Below are positions 13,801-25,376 of a DNA stretch of 64,000 bases, one piece after another. The notes beneath the pieces were generated by a model, which saw only the letters and a list, made by a program, of their open reading frames with translations, was not told the DNA's origin and did not search any database. Each line of letters starts with the position of its first letter. Within the stretch, counting starts at the first letter, position 1. The DNA comes from Xestospongia muta (Eukaryota > Porifera > Demospongiae > Haplosclerida > Petrosiidae), in contig OY848919.1 of assembly GCA_963693285.1 (NCBI GenBank), positions 10,287,461 to 10,351,460 on the forward strand, read 5' to 3'. A program made the position numbers and the translations under genes.

Positions 13801-16800
13801 TTCTACAGAAGCTAATGTCATCTGTCATCAATTGGGATATACTGGAGCCTCTAGTTACTCTAGAGGCCAATTTGTGCGGTTAGATCTTATAATTATACAT
13901 GTAGTCAGGCTTTAAATATCTTTGTTTATCTGTTTAGATATGGCACTGACACCCTGTCTATGAAAATGAATGACCTCGACTGTGATAGTAGTAGCTACCT
14001 CACTATATTTCAGTGTTCATTCTCTACTATCATTGATAGTGGATGTACTAATACTAACAATTATGATGCTATTGTGTATTGCTGTGAGTTTAATGTTTAA
14101 CATACAGTTATAATGTCTGTCACAGATACCACTAGGATCTGGAACAGTAATCCTTTCCCCGGTATGATACGTCTTCAGGGAGGTAGTTTTCCAAATGAAG
14201 GACGTGTTGAGGTCTATTGTAATGGACAGTGGGGAACAATATGTAATAATGGATTTAGTTCTGCTGATGCTCAAACTATCTGTAAACAACTGGGATATAA
14301 CAATTATTATAATTACAACCACCTTAGCCTGTAAGTGTAAAGAAGTAATAACTATTCAGACATCAATGTATAATAATATTAAGTATGATTATAATAATTA
14401 CAAGTTATCATATCACTATAATAGATCTGGTAGTTCGAGTCAACCTATTTGGAGGACAAACATGTATAGTACATCCTTTGATTCATGTTATGGTACTAGA
14501 AATTCCTGTCCACTGACTTCAGTGACCAACTGTTCTCATTCTAAAGATGTTACTATAGAATGTAGTAAGTGATTTTATGAACTAACTCTTAATTTGTATT
14601 ATAAGAATGTAAAGATGAAAAGAAGTGTTTTGCCTCTTTAAAATAAAATTAATATAATTGTTATAAATAAATTTGGAGGTTCTATAATCTTGATACTATT
14701 GTTTGCTCATATATCATGAAGACCTATACAATCACTAGATCCATTTATAACATGCATTCAATTTTAACATATACTATTATCAATTGTAGACTCATCTTAG
14801 TGTTTGTTTCCTTAATATATTCTTAGACTGACTAGTATAATTATTGCTTATGTTTTAACATGACGAATTTCAATAAATATGTCAATACATGCATAATATT
14901 TCCTTTAGCTTACAGCACTTCTATCTACAAGCCTTCTAATACACAGTCTACTTGTTTGGGATTAATTTGTAAGTTATCATGACATAATTATGACTATATT
15001 ATATATGACATCAATTATATCAGAAGCGTAGTTTTACAAACAATAGTAATATGTATATTGACTAAAATATTGTAATTAGTTACTTTAGCTTGTAGTTAGA
15101 AATTGTTGATCTATTTTCATCTAGATGACATTGCTCAAAATGGTGCTATTATTTTATCTCGTAATGGGTATACCTCATCATCCTATTACTATGGTATTGT
15201 GAGGGTTTATTACAATAATGAATGGGGTAATATCTGTGATGATTACTACTACAGTTCTACTGAAGCTAATGTCATCTGTCATCAATTGGGATATACTGGA
15301 GCCTCTAGTTACTCTAGAGCTGGATTAGTGAGGTTAAATATAGCTAAGTTTAACGATAGTCAGTTAAAAGTTTCTTTCTAGTTATGGCAATGACAGTCTC
15401 TCTATGACAATAAATGACCTCAACTGTGGCAATAGTAGCTACCTGACTATCTTTCAGTGTTTTTTTTCTACTGTCATTGATAGTGGATGTAACAATACTA
15501 ACTCTTATGATGCTACTGTGTACTGCTGTGAGTACAAATATCTTCTTAATACTAATGATTTTTGTGATAGATGCCACTAGGATCTGGAATAGTAACCCTT
15601 TCCCTGGTATGATACGTCTTCAAGGTGGTAGTTATCCAAATGAAGGACGAGTTGAAGTCTATTGTAATGAACAGTGGGGAACAATATGTAACAATGGATT
15701 TAGTTCTATTGATGCTCGAACTATTTGTAAACAACTGGGATATAACAGTTACTATAATTATAATCACCTCAATTATTTGTGAGTGTTATTATCAATGGCC
15801 AGGTAAATATTTAAGTTTTTGTTTCATTTCAGATCTAGAAATTCTAGTCAATTAATTTGGAGTACAGAGATGTCTAGTTTTTTATCTGACAAATGTTATG
15901 GTAATAGTAATTCCTGTCCATTGAATCCAGTGACTAGCTGTTCTCACTCTGAAGATGTTACTATAGAATGTAGTAAGTTCTAGTATCAACTGACTACTAA
16001 TTTGTATTATTATAATGTGTTATTACTTCTTTACAATAAAATTAATATAATAACTTTTATAAATAATTTGGAGGCCTGTATAATTTTGACTTATTGTTTT
16101 TGAGTTCTTTTAAGGTCAGTACTTGTACTATAATTTTTTTTTAAAAAAACATAAACTCAATAAATATGTAATTATTACCTAAAATATTTCCTTTAGCTTA
16201 CAGCACTTCAAACTCCAAATCTTCTAACACAAAGACTACTTGTTTAGGATTAATTTGTAAGTTATCATGACATAGTTATGACTATATTATATATGACATC
16301 AATTATATAACAAACTACAATTTTCTTCATTGCAACTTTTTTAAATCATAATAGATTTCTTGAAATTATGAAATTGTTTGAGCTAATAATTTATTGACAA
16401 GTGCATAGACAATAGTAATATATTATATTGACTAATACATTGTAACTAGATCCTTTATTTGCGGTAAGAGAATGTTGATCTGTTTTCATCTAGATGATAT
16501 TGCTAGAAATGGTGCTATTATTCTATATCGTAATGGGTATACTTCATCATCTTATTACTATGGTATTGTGAGGGTCTATTACAATAATGAATGGGGTAAT
16601 ATCTGTGATGATATGTACTACAATCAACATGAAGCTGATGTCATTTGTCATCAATTGAGATATACTGGAGCATCAAGTTACTCAAGAGCTGGATTAGTGA
16701 GGTTAGATCTAACTAGTTTTAACAATAATTTCATTTTTCTATCTAGCTATGGCACTGATAGTTTAGCTACAACAATGAATGACCTTGATTGTGGCAATAA

Positions 16801-19800
16801 TAGCTATTTGACTATATTTCAGTGTTCTTTCTCTACATACATTGATAGTGGATGTAATAATACTAACTATTATGATGCTACTGTGTACTGCTGTGAGTTT
16901 ATAGACATTTACTTGATACTTATTGTTTTGTATTAGATATGACTAGGATCTGGAATAGTAATCCATTCCCTGGTATGATACGTCTTCAGGGAAGTAGTTA
17001 TCCTAATCAAGGACGTGTTGAAGTCTACTGTAATGGACAGTGGGGGACAATATGTTATAATAGACTTTATTATTACAATATTCACTCTATTTGTAAACAA
17101 CTGGGATATGACAGTTACTATTATTATGGTCGCCTCAATTATTTGTGAGTAATATTATTAATGACCGAATAGATGTTTTATTATTTGCATCATTTCAGAT
17201 CTGGTACTTCCAGTCAACCAATTTGGAATGCTTTTTTGTCTAGTTCTGACTCTGACACATGTTATGGATCTAGTAATTCCTGTCCAACAACTTCATTAAC
17301 AAGCTGCAATCACTCTGAAGATATTACTGTCACATGTAGTAAGTTTTTATATTAATTTGTTAAATAATGTTATTGCTTAGGGTTATTCATTATCATTATT
17401 GTTTTCTTTAGTTCAAAGCGGTTCACGTTCAAAGCTTTCTAATTCAAAGACTACTTGTTCTGGAGTAATTTGTAAGTAACATATTTTTAAATCAATGTTA
17501 TAAGCTAGTTAAACATAAGTATTGTCTCTATATTGCAACCTTTCAGTTAGCATTTAGAGTATGTTAATGCTAAAAATGATGCTACTATTTTTATATATTC
17601 ACTATATAAAATATAGTATAATATTCTTTTTATTATTTAGCTGATTTTGCTCAAAATGGTGCTATAATATTATATCGGAATGGGTATACCTCATTATCCT
17701 ATTACTATGGTATTGTGAGGGTCTATTACAATAATGGATGGGGTAATATTTGTGACAATACCTATTACAGTTCTACTGAAGCTAATGTTATATGTCATCA
17801 ATTGGGATATACTGGAGCATCTAGTTACTCCAGAGCTAAATCAGTGAGGTTAGAATTTCTAATTATATATTCAATCAGGTTCTAAATACCTCTGTTTAGT
17901 TATGGTATTGATAATCTGCCTACGAAAATGAGTGACCTTAACTGTGTTAGTAGCAATTATCTTACTATATTTCAGTGTTCATTTACTACTGCTAGTGGAT
18001 GTGGATATACCAACTCTTATGATGCTACTGTGTACTGCTGTAAGTGTATTAATATTTCTTTAGCATTTTTACATTTGTTATAGATACTACTAGGATCTGG
18101 AATAATAATCCTTTCCCTGGTATGATACGTCTTCAGGGAGGAAATTATTCTAATGAAGGACGTGTTGAAGTCTATTGTAATGGACAGTGGGGAACAATAT
18201 ATGATAATGGATTTAGTTCTACTGTTGTTCAAACTATTTGTAAACAACTGGGATATAACAATTACTATAAAATCAATCACCTCAGCCTGTAAGAAACAAA
18301 TTATATATATACTAAATGTTTGTAGTCATTTAAAAATATAAATCTTGCATGTTTTTGTTTAATTTGGTTTCCAAGCATTAAGAATATGCTACATTATTCA
18401 TAATTAATACAGGCCAAGTTCTTACAATCAACCAATTTGGAGACAAACTATATATAGTACTTCCTCTGACACATGTTATGGTACTAGAAATTCTTGCCCA
18501 TCAACTTCAATAACAAGGTGGAGTCGCTATAAAGATGTTACTGTGACATGTAGTAGGTTTTTGTATTATTTTATTAAATAATGTAATCACTTAAGCTTAT
18601 TATTATTATGTAGTCTACAATAGTTCATATTCAAAGTCTTCTAATTCAAAGACTACTTGTTCTGGATTAATTTGTAAGTTATTATTATTGTGTCAATGTT
18701 ATAATATTGTTTAACATATGCATTGACTATATGTGTTATTTCTTTCAGTTAGCAATTAGAGTATGATAATCTTTTACCATTTAGATGATTTTGCACAAAA
18801 TGGTGCTATTATTCTATCTCGTAATGGGAATGCATCATCATCCTATTACTATGGTATTGTGAGGGTCTATTACAATAATGAATGGGGTAATATCTGTTAT
18901 GGTTCCCACTACAGTACTACTGAAGCTAATGTTATCTGTCATCAATTGGGATATACTGGAGCGTCAAGTTACTCTAGAGCTGGATTAGTGAGGTTATTTT
19001 TTAAATTATTAATGTAGTCAGGTTTTAAAATATCTCTGTTTAGTTATGGCACTGACATTCTGTATATGAAGTTGCGTTACCTCCACTGTGATAGTATCAA
19101 TTACCTTACTATATTTCAGTGTACATTCTCTACATACAGAAATGAAAAATGTACTTATACTGATTCTTATGATGCTACTGTCTACTGTTGTGAGTGTATA
19201 AATATTTCCTTTCAATTGTAACACTTGTTATAGATAGGACTAGGATCTGGAACAGTAATCCTTTCTCTGGTATGATACGTCTTCAGGGAGGAAATTATTC
19301 TAATGAAGGACGTGTGGAAGTCTATTGTAATGGACAGTGGGGAACAATATGTGATAATGGATTTAGTTCTATTGATGCTCAAACAATTTGTCAACAACTG
19401 GGATATAATTATTACTATAATTACAGTCACCTCAGCCTGTAAGAAACCAATTACACATATGCTTAATTTTTGTTGTAATGATTTTAAAACATAAAACTTG
19501 TATGCATGTATTAAGAATATGTATCGTTATTTATAATTAACACAGGCCAGGTTCTTCCAATCAACCAATTTGGAGTGCAAATATATCAAGTAATTCTTCT
19601 GACATATGTTATGGTACTAGAAATTCCTGTCCATCAACTTCAATAACTAGTTGTAACCACTATGAAGATATTACTATCACTTGTAGTAAGTTGTTGTTAT
19701 TTTGTTATTTAATTTTTTTACTAAGGTTTACTGATGATCTTTACTCTCTTCTTTAGTTTATAGTGGTTCATATTCAAAGTCTACTAATTCAAAGACTACT

Positions 19801-22800
19801 TGTTCTGGATTAATTTGTAAATAACTATATTATTGTGTTAGGTCAATGTTTTAAGCTTGTTAAACATGTGTATTGACTATATATAGTGATAATTCATTAT
19901 GTTAGCAATTAGTGTATGATAATCTTTTGTCATTTAGCTAATGTTGCTCAAAATGGTGCTATTATTTTATTTCGTAATGGGTATACCTCAACATCCTATA
20001 ACTTTGGTATTGTGAGGGTCTATTACAATAATGGATGGGGTAATATCTGTTATGATTCCTACCACAGTTCTACTGAATCTAATGTGATCTGTCATCAATT
20101 GGGATATACTGGTCCCTCTAGTTACAATAGAGCCGGATTAGTGAGGTTAGAATTATATAATAATCATTTTCTACATTATCTCTGTCTAGTTATGGCACTG
20201 ATTATCTATCTATGAAGATGGATGACCTCAACTGTGATAGTAGCAACTATCTCACTATTTTTCAGTGTTCTTTTGATACATACATTGATAGTGGATGTAC
20301 TAATACTAACTCTTACGATGCTACTGTCTACTGCTGTGAGTGTGTAAATACTTCCTAAGCACTTGTTACATTTGTTATAGATGTAACTAGGATCTGGAAC
20401 AGCAATCCTTTCTCTGGTATGATACGTCTTCAGGGAGGAAATTATACCAATGAAGGACGTGTTGAGGTCTATTGTAATGGACAGTGGGGAAGAATATGTA
20501 ATAACGGATTTAGTTCTACTGATGCTCAAACTATCTGTAAACAACTGGGATATAATTATTATCATAGATATGATCACTTACGTCTGTAAGTACTATAACT
20601 TAAAGTATATATCTACAGTAGTTTTTAAGCATAAAACTGTTTATTTGCTTCAATTAAATTGTTTTTTTGCTAGTCAGTCCTATAATTGCTGTAGACCATG
20701 TGTTATTTTTGCTTGTCCACTTGAATCATTATATTCGTATTGTTGTATACAACAACAAACAACATACTACATTTCCAACATATATAACACATATATGGAT
20801 TGCCTTTTGTCAATTCCATACTTTTCCATTTTTGCTATTTTAAAAAGTAATATTTAAATTTATCGTTTTAGTCTATTCTTGTATACAACAACCAAAGTTA
20901 TTTGACTATTATTTAGGTCTGGTAATTCCAGTCAACCAATTTGGAGTACATACATGTCTAGTTCTTTCTCTGATACATGTTATGGTACTAGAAATTCCTG
21001 TCCATCAACTTCAATAACTAGTTGTAACCACTATGAAGATATTACTGTTACATGTAGTAAGTTGTTTTATTAATTTGATAAGTGATCTAATTACTTAGGT
21101 TTACTCATTATCATTATTATATTCTTTAGTTTACAACAGTGCATATTTAAACCCTAACAATTCAAAGACTACTTGTTCTGGATTAATTTGTAAGTAATAT
21201 ATTATTACATCAAAATTTGTCTTATAATCTTAAATCTCAAGTAATTGTCTTTAGATTTAGTTAACTCATAAGCAATATCATTGTTTTAATATTGTGTTTA
21301 TGTAGCTTTTGCTACCAATATTGGTTCTGGTACTATACGTCTTTATCGTAATGGATACACCTTATCCTCTTATTATGGTGGTATAGTACAGATCTATATC
21401 AATGGACAATGGGGTAATATCTGTGATGATACCTACTACAATCAATATGAAGCTGATGTTATTTGTCATCAGTTGGGATATACTGGAGCATCAAGTTACT
21501 CTAGAGCTGGATTAGCGAGGTTAGTTTGTTGAAAATTCTCTTTAAGATATAAGTATTTGTTACTATATCAGTTATGGCACTGACTACAGCCCAATGTTAC
21601 TGGATGATGTCAACTGTCCTAACAATGACTACCTCACTATCCTACAGTGTTCCTATTCTACTATCATTGATAGTGGATGTATTAACACTAACTCTTATGA
21701 TGCTACTGTGTCCTGCTGTAAGTTTTAATATCATTATTATTATCTACATTTATTGCAATTTAGATTCTACAAGGATCTGGAACCGTAATCCTTTCCCTGG
21801 TATGATACGTCTTCAGGGAGGAAATTATTCTAATGAAGGACGTGTGGAGGTCTATTGTAATGGATTATGGGGAACAATATGTGATGATGGATTTTATTCT
21901 AATGATGCACTTGTTCTCTGTAAACAACTGGGATATTCTAGTTATACAAGTTATAATCATCTTCCTTTGTATGTTTAGTACAATAGACTATACTGGATGT
22001 ATACTATATTTGTTATAGGTCTGGTAGTTCATCTCAACATATTTGGATGAGTAACTTAACTTGTAGTAGTAGTTTTTCCTGTTTGGGTTCATGTCAGAAT
22101 TGTCCTACTAATTCTTATCAAGGATGTAGTCATTCTGAAGATGTCACAATTCAATGTAGTAAGTTGGTAACAATGTTCTTAAAACTACTCAAATCTTCCC
22201 AATAAAAGTAACTTAAATTATAATATTAATTTAAGTAAAGATATTATGAATGCCTCTTACATTAATTCATGGTTTAGCTAAAGAATATGTCTAGGAACTT
22301 TTTAGTTAAAATAGTATCCACATGTATTGTTATGGAATAACGACTCACCCTGATAACATATCATAGCTGTACATATTTCATGTTCTAATGAGATCACATT
22401 AAATTTGTAGGTAATCCAAGTAGTTTGTCATCAGTAACAACATTAACGACTACGTGTTCTAATGTTACTTCAGCTCTTCCTATGACTGCCTGTAAGTTAA
22501 TGCTAACTATGATATATGACATTAGTAAATAATAATAATAAATAATTGATTAGATTCTTTAACAGATCAATCCTATATGATTACTTTTTTTCTAGCATCA
22601 AACATAGCTGGACCAGTTGGTGGTACAATTAGTTCTGTTTTGGTACTAATTATTGTGGCTTTTGTTTGCTGTATAACTGTTGTTGCTCTTGGAAAAAAAG
22701 GCAAATTACAAAATGTTAGAAGTTGCAACACCCAACAAGTTGAGTTACAGACAATTAGATCTCCTGAAATGACTCAAAGAACAAATCAAGCAGATCCACC

Positions 22801-23293
22801 TAGACAACCTCCTAATAACACCATAGACATTGATCAACCTCCATTACCCTACAATGAGAATAGTAATACAACTGGACCACACGAAGCACCAGCTGTTGTA
22901 CCTTGTCCATACTTGGCTCCTTATCCACAGCAACCACCAGTTCCTTATCAACAGCAAGCAGGTCATCATCTGGTACAGCAACCACCATCTTTGAACTCAT
23001 CACAACCATCAGTTCCACCATATCCATATCAAACTCAAGCATTTAACACTTTTGAGACAAATCAAGACAGACAACCAAACACATCTGCTACACTGACCTC
23101 TTTTGCAACTCTTTGCACTCAAAATCCTATTGTACAGGCATCTAGACAACAAGGTTCTAATGAAGGCATTTGGGAAGCTCCTTCTGATGTACAAGCTACT
23201 TTAGATAATCCAGCTTGTGAATGTTTAGATGCTGCTCATGGAGAGCCTGATTATGAAGATATGGAAGAACACTATGAGGAGATAAAATACTGA
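7259..23293 (+). CDS. SRCR receptor gene B: signal peptide, 8 modules (16 SRCR domains), one membrane helix
   Basis: This is a single-pass surface receptor of about 2283 aa (6852 nt spliced, exactly in frame). The signal exon is 7259-7334 (MAEEKQLSAFFLLAILLSYS core). Intron 1 is 4.6 kb. Modules B1-B8 follow (listed separately), then the stalk exon 22411-22491 and the last exon 22596-23293. Intron phases repeat exactly: SRCR-A is entered in phase 1 with an internal phase 2 junction, SRCR-B likewise, and the linker is phase 1-1. SRCR-A domains have six Cys in the group A pattern, matching the family rule that group A domains are split over two exons. SRCR-B domains carry one extra Cys. The membrane helix is followed by GKKGK and a Pro/Gln-rich tail. 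The tail ends in YEDM and YEEI, which resemble PI3K- and Src-type SH2 ligands. Start: the first ATG with a signal peptide behind it; an in-frame non-ATG extension reaches back to 7187. Ligand unknown. Confidence 0.9.
7460..7571. repeat. Microsatellites (TAA)n, (TA)n, (GATA)n
   Basis: A trinucleotide AAT-type run lies at 7460-7497. A TA run then a GATA run lie at 7527-7571. They sit inside intron 1 of gene B. Confidence 0.9.
8204..10036 (+). repeat. Tandem duplication inside intron 1 of gene B
   Basis: The stretch 8204-9017 matches 9173-10036 along its whole length, offset about 969 bp at the left end. The second copy keeps about 49 bp (near 9680-9730) that the first lacks. A third, weaker copy of the right part lies at about 10562-10720. 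Confidence 0.8.
10831..10880. repeat. (TA)n microsatellite
   Basis: A nearly pure TA run of about 50 bp in intron 1 of gene B. Confidence 0.95.
11937..13255 (+). CDS. Gene B module 1 (SRCR-A, SRCR-B, linker)
   Basis: Exons: SRCR-A 11937-12135 and 12187-12332; SRCR-B 12376-12574 and 12682-12821; linker 13196-13255 (744 nt). It starts ALTNGAVRL, like module 1 of gene C. SRCR-A Cys lie in NICDD, VICHQLG, DLNC, FQC, SGC and VYC. In SRCR-B the fourth exon is divergent (IWRRYMYSSDSDKC). The linker is Ser/Thr/Lys-rich with a single Cys in TTCSG. Confidence 0.88.
13677..14968 (+). CDS. Gene B module 2
   Basis: Exons: SRCR-A 13677-13878 and 13938-14083; SRCR-B 14126-14330 and 14425-14564; linker 14909-14968 (753 nt). 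The SRCR-A end reads GQFVR where most modules read AGLVR. All twelve expected core Cys are present, plus the extra VYCN Cys in SRCR-B. Confidence 0.88.
15125..16256 (+). CDS. Gene B module 3
   Basis: Exons: SRCR-A 15125-15332 and 15382-15527; SRCR-B 15571-15778 and 15833-15972; linker 16197-16256 (762 nt). The first exon has the longer YYNNEWG form. The E2-E3 intron is only 43 bp. Confidence 0.88.
16494..17471 (+). CDS. Gene B module 4
   Basis: Exons: SRCR-A 16494-16701 and 16747-16892; SRCR-B 16937-17144 and 17199-17338; linker 17412-17471 (762 nt). The SRCR-B centre is unusual (YNRLYYYNIHSICKQLG), replacing the acidic DDGF/DNGF turn seen in sister modules. All introns here are short. Confidence 0.87.
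17641..18673 (+). CDS. Gene B module 5 (one core Cys lost)
   Basis: Exons: SRCR-A 17641-17848 and 17900-18039 (140 nt, two codons shorter than sisters); SRCR-B 18084-18288 and 18413-18552; linker 18614-18673 (753 nt). In SRCR-B the usual TICDNG reads TIYDNG, so the Cys that normally pairs with the Cys near the C-terminal end of the domain is missing. The E4 donor is GTAGGT rather than the usual GTAAGT. Confidence 0.86.
18785..19816 (+). CDS. Gene B module 6
   Basis: Exons: SRCR-A 18785-18992 and 19044-19189; SRCR-B 19234-19438 and 19546-19685; linker 19757-19816 (759 nt). SRCR-A reads NICYGSHY in place of NICDD. The linker donor is GTAAAT, weaker than in the other modules. Confidence 0.87.
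19938..21189 (+). CDS. Gene B module 7
   Basis: Exons: SRCR-A 19938-20145 and 20190-20335; SRCR-B 20381-20585 and 20917-21056; linker 21130-21189 (759 nt). The E3-E4 intron is enlarged to 331 bp. It carries a block shared with modules C1-C3 that begins after a splice-acceptor-like TTTGCTAG (20671-20674 is the AG end). Confidence 0.87.
21306..22491 (+). CDS. Gene B module 8, membrane-proximal, with stalk exon
   Basis: Exons: SRCR-A 21306-21519 and 21572-21717; SRCR-B 21764-21968 and 22019-22158; stalk 22411-22491 (786 nt). It is the counterpart of module C4, not of its neighbours. SRCR-A has a longer, different start (IGSGTIRLYRNG), and the second SRCR-B exon carries extra Cys (NLTC, FSC, GSCQNC). 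The stalk (SNPSSLSSV, then a TTTC motif) looks like an extended linker exon. Confidence 0.88.
22596..23293 (+). CDS. Gene B last exon: membrane helix and cytoplasmic tail
   Basis: The exon encodes a Gly/Ser start, a membrane helix (about [18 protein letters not shown]), a basic stop-transfer GKKGK, then about 190 residues rich in Pro, Gln, Asn and Tyr (many PYP motifs). It closes with DNPAC, DYEDM and HYEEIKY. YEDM fits YxxM and YEEI is the classical Src-family SH2 ligand; phosphorylation is inferred. No AATAAA was found in the next 300 bp. Confidence 0.88.
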
Positions 23294-23610
23294 AGACTTC
23301 TGATCCTTCAATTTACGCTGTCTTTTTAATAAGTGAAAAAATGCTACATTATTTGATCATTGCTGCTATTTTAGTTTATATTAATGTTAACAACATATAT
23401 CCTTCTTTGTTTTTTGATTATTATATCCTTTGATACGCTTATTTTGTGTTTGCTGTCAGTTTTTAGAACCCATTTTATTAAGGTGATTTAAGTTATGTAA
23501 GTTAACTTCATTTTAAAGGTTTTACTCTTGATCAGTTACCCAGTCAGCTACTCAATATTAAAAATAATTATGATGCTTTGCTATTTATAGTAACAATGTA
23601 GTAATTTGAA

Positions 23611-23686
23611 ATGGTTGAAGAGTGGAAGCTGTCTATTTTCTTTCTCTTAGCAATTTTACATACTTATTCAACTAATCATAGATATG
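23611..23686 (+). pseudogene. Orphan signal-peptide exon (open)
   Basis: ATG at 23611 opens MVEEWKLSIFFLLAILHTYS and ends in phase 1 at a GTGAGT donor. It is 76 nt, the same length and phase as the first exons of B and C. It lies 317 bp past the gene B stop. No SRCR exon of its own follows before the next promoter. It could still splice into module C1, which is in the same phase, but it is more likely the remnant of a lost gene. Confidence 0.65.
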
Positions 23687-23970
23687 GTGAGTGTTGATTA
23701 TTTCAACTTTAAATCTTAGAGACCATGTTGTTACATTATTAACAGTCCATAGAGTTATAACATAGCTTAGTGGAATAGATATGAGGGACACTCAAAAATT
23801 GACTTCAATATTTGCAATTGTAATTTTTCTTATATCTATTATGCTATTTTTAATTGTTACTGTATCAAATAACATGTCAACTGAATCAACTAATTTTTAA
23901 CTTGTATTGACATCAATACTGTATCAATTATTATATGACTTCATTCTCTCTTACTTGAAACCTGTAATGT

Positions 23971-24494
23971 TTAGCTAGTATCGGATATACCAGTACTATG
24001 GGTATGATAAGAACAGTTACAGACTTGGTAAATATTCTGACAAGTATTGTCACCTTCACAGTTAAATGGATACTTTCCATTGATGATGATAATATCACCT
24101 AGCCCAAATGATGCATACCACAGTCCAATCATAAACCCTCTCATTTCATGTGGTGACTGAGTTATTGTGAACTCCAAAATATTGGAACAATCAAAACATA
24201 AGAAATTCCAAAGATAACTTGTGGTATTATAATAAATTTGTAAGATCTTGTGTTGAGATAGTTATTGCAGGCAAATATAATAATAAAACTATTGAATGAA
24301 GAAAATGTTAGTCTTAGAATAATTCTTTTCAGCATATTTGGAATATAGTTATAAAAACATGGATATACTATAAACATGTGAAATAAACTAGAATCGAAGT
24401 GACTAGTGAATTTACAGACTTTTTTGATACAAAGCAATAAAGAAAGTCTTAGGAATGGTAATTGGATCATCCCTACATAATAGCACAGGCACAC
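23971..24494 (-). pseudogene. POT/SLC15-type peptide transporter fragment, decayed
   Basis: On the - strand a hydrophobic stretch (PQVIFGISYVLIVPI) leads into EFTITQSPHEMRGFMIGLWY. The latter resembles the EFxxxQxPxxMRxxxxGLWY signature of proton-coupled oligopeptide transporters (POT/PTR2). The two parts are in different frames, so there is a one-base-type break near 24162-24177. Only one or two helices remain. The family call rests on the signature alone. Confidence 0.55.
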
Positions 24495-24553
24495 ATAAGA
24501 ACACTATATCATTGATATTTAAGTGATTAGATAGTTGGTGAATATCCCTAAAA

Positions 24554-24601
24554 TAATAGTCTATACTTACTGCCAGCATAGGCAGTAAGTATAGACTATT
24601 A
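24554..24601. repeat. Perfect 21-bp inverted repeat, 6-nt loop
   Basis: Arms 24554-24574 and 24581-24601 are exact reverse complements around the loop AGCATA. It stands exactly at the left edge of the gene C promoter-block duplicate, so it may mark the rearrangement joint. No copy was noticed at the other two promoter blocks. Confidence 0.9.
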
Positions 24602-25376
24602 ACTTGCTAAGTTTGAGTGGAATGTTTATAACTATAACACTGATCAGCCATAGACTAACAATTATTTTGAGGTGTGGCATAATAACAGATTAAAAGTATT
24701 ATCTACAGGAGCAAAGCCACCCAGTATGCAGAAGGGCCTTAAGATCAATAAAAAAGACAGAATAAAGAACTTAAAATAGATTTGGAAATAACTGTCTGAA
24801 TACTACACACTAACATATAGGTAATTCAGAAACTTAACGTTTTCATGCATTAACTAAAATCTTACTATCATAATATATTTAACCATTACTTACCATTTCT
24901 CTATTTTTGTGACGTACTACTTACCACCATTTTAAAATTTGTATTAGTTAATGAATAATTAATAAGTAATAAAAGTATTTATGTATTGCATGAGATAAAA
25001 TGACAAGAAAAAAAGAATTAGAAACAACAATTTGGACTCTCCACTTTGCCATCTCTTACTAACGTTATGGCAAATCTTACTAGCTCCGAATAACTCGATG
25101 ATGGCAAGTAGGCACTTATATAGATTTATTAGTCAATTTAATCTGTTATTTGAAAGCATCACAATGTGTGTATCACAAATATATCCGTAACTGCAACAGT
25201 CTTTAAAAATATCTTGACTTCTTGCTCAACAATTACAGAATTATCATGCAAGAGCGCCTGGCACTGACACGAAAAATGTCTTATCGATTACACTTGATAA
25301 ATATTTATTAGTAAATGTTAAGACTCCCTCCTATGTGACGTCATACTACAGCATAGTCTCTTATATAGTAGCAGTG
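24601..25376 (+). promoter_or_regulatory. Upstream/promoter block of gene C
   Basis: The left part matches 1330-1905 and the right part matches 7030-7258, so together they show the ancestral block was continuous. It holds the TGACGTCA octamer at 25336-25343, 33 bp before the ATG. Confidence 0.6.
25336..25343. promoter_or_regulatory. CRE-like palindrome TGACGTCA, gene C
   Basis: The same full-site octamer as upstream of gene B, at nearly the same distance from the start codon. Confidence 0.5.

Noticed and set aside
22577..22595. Start of a separate Pro-rich membrane protein at the last exon of gene B (also 363 and 31721)
   Set aside because: The sequence just upstream is a clean TTTCTAG acceptor and the exon is in phase with the stalk exon in all three genes, so it is a last exon and not a gene start.
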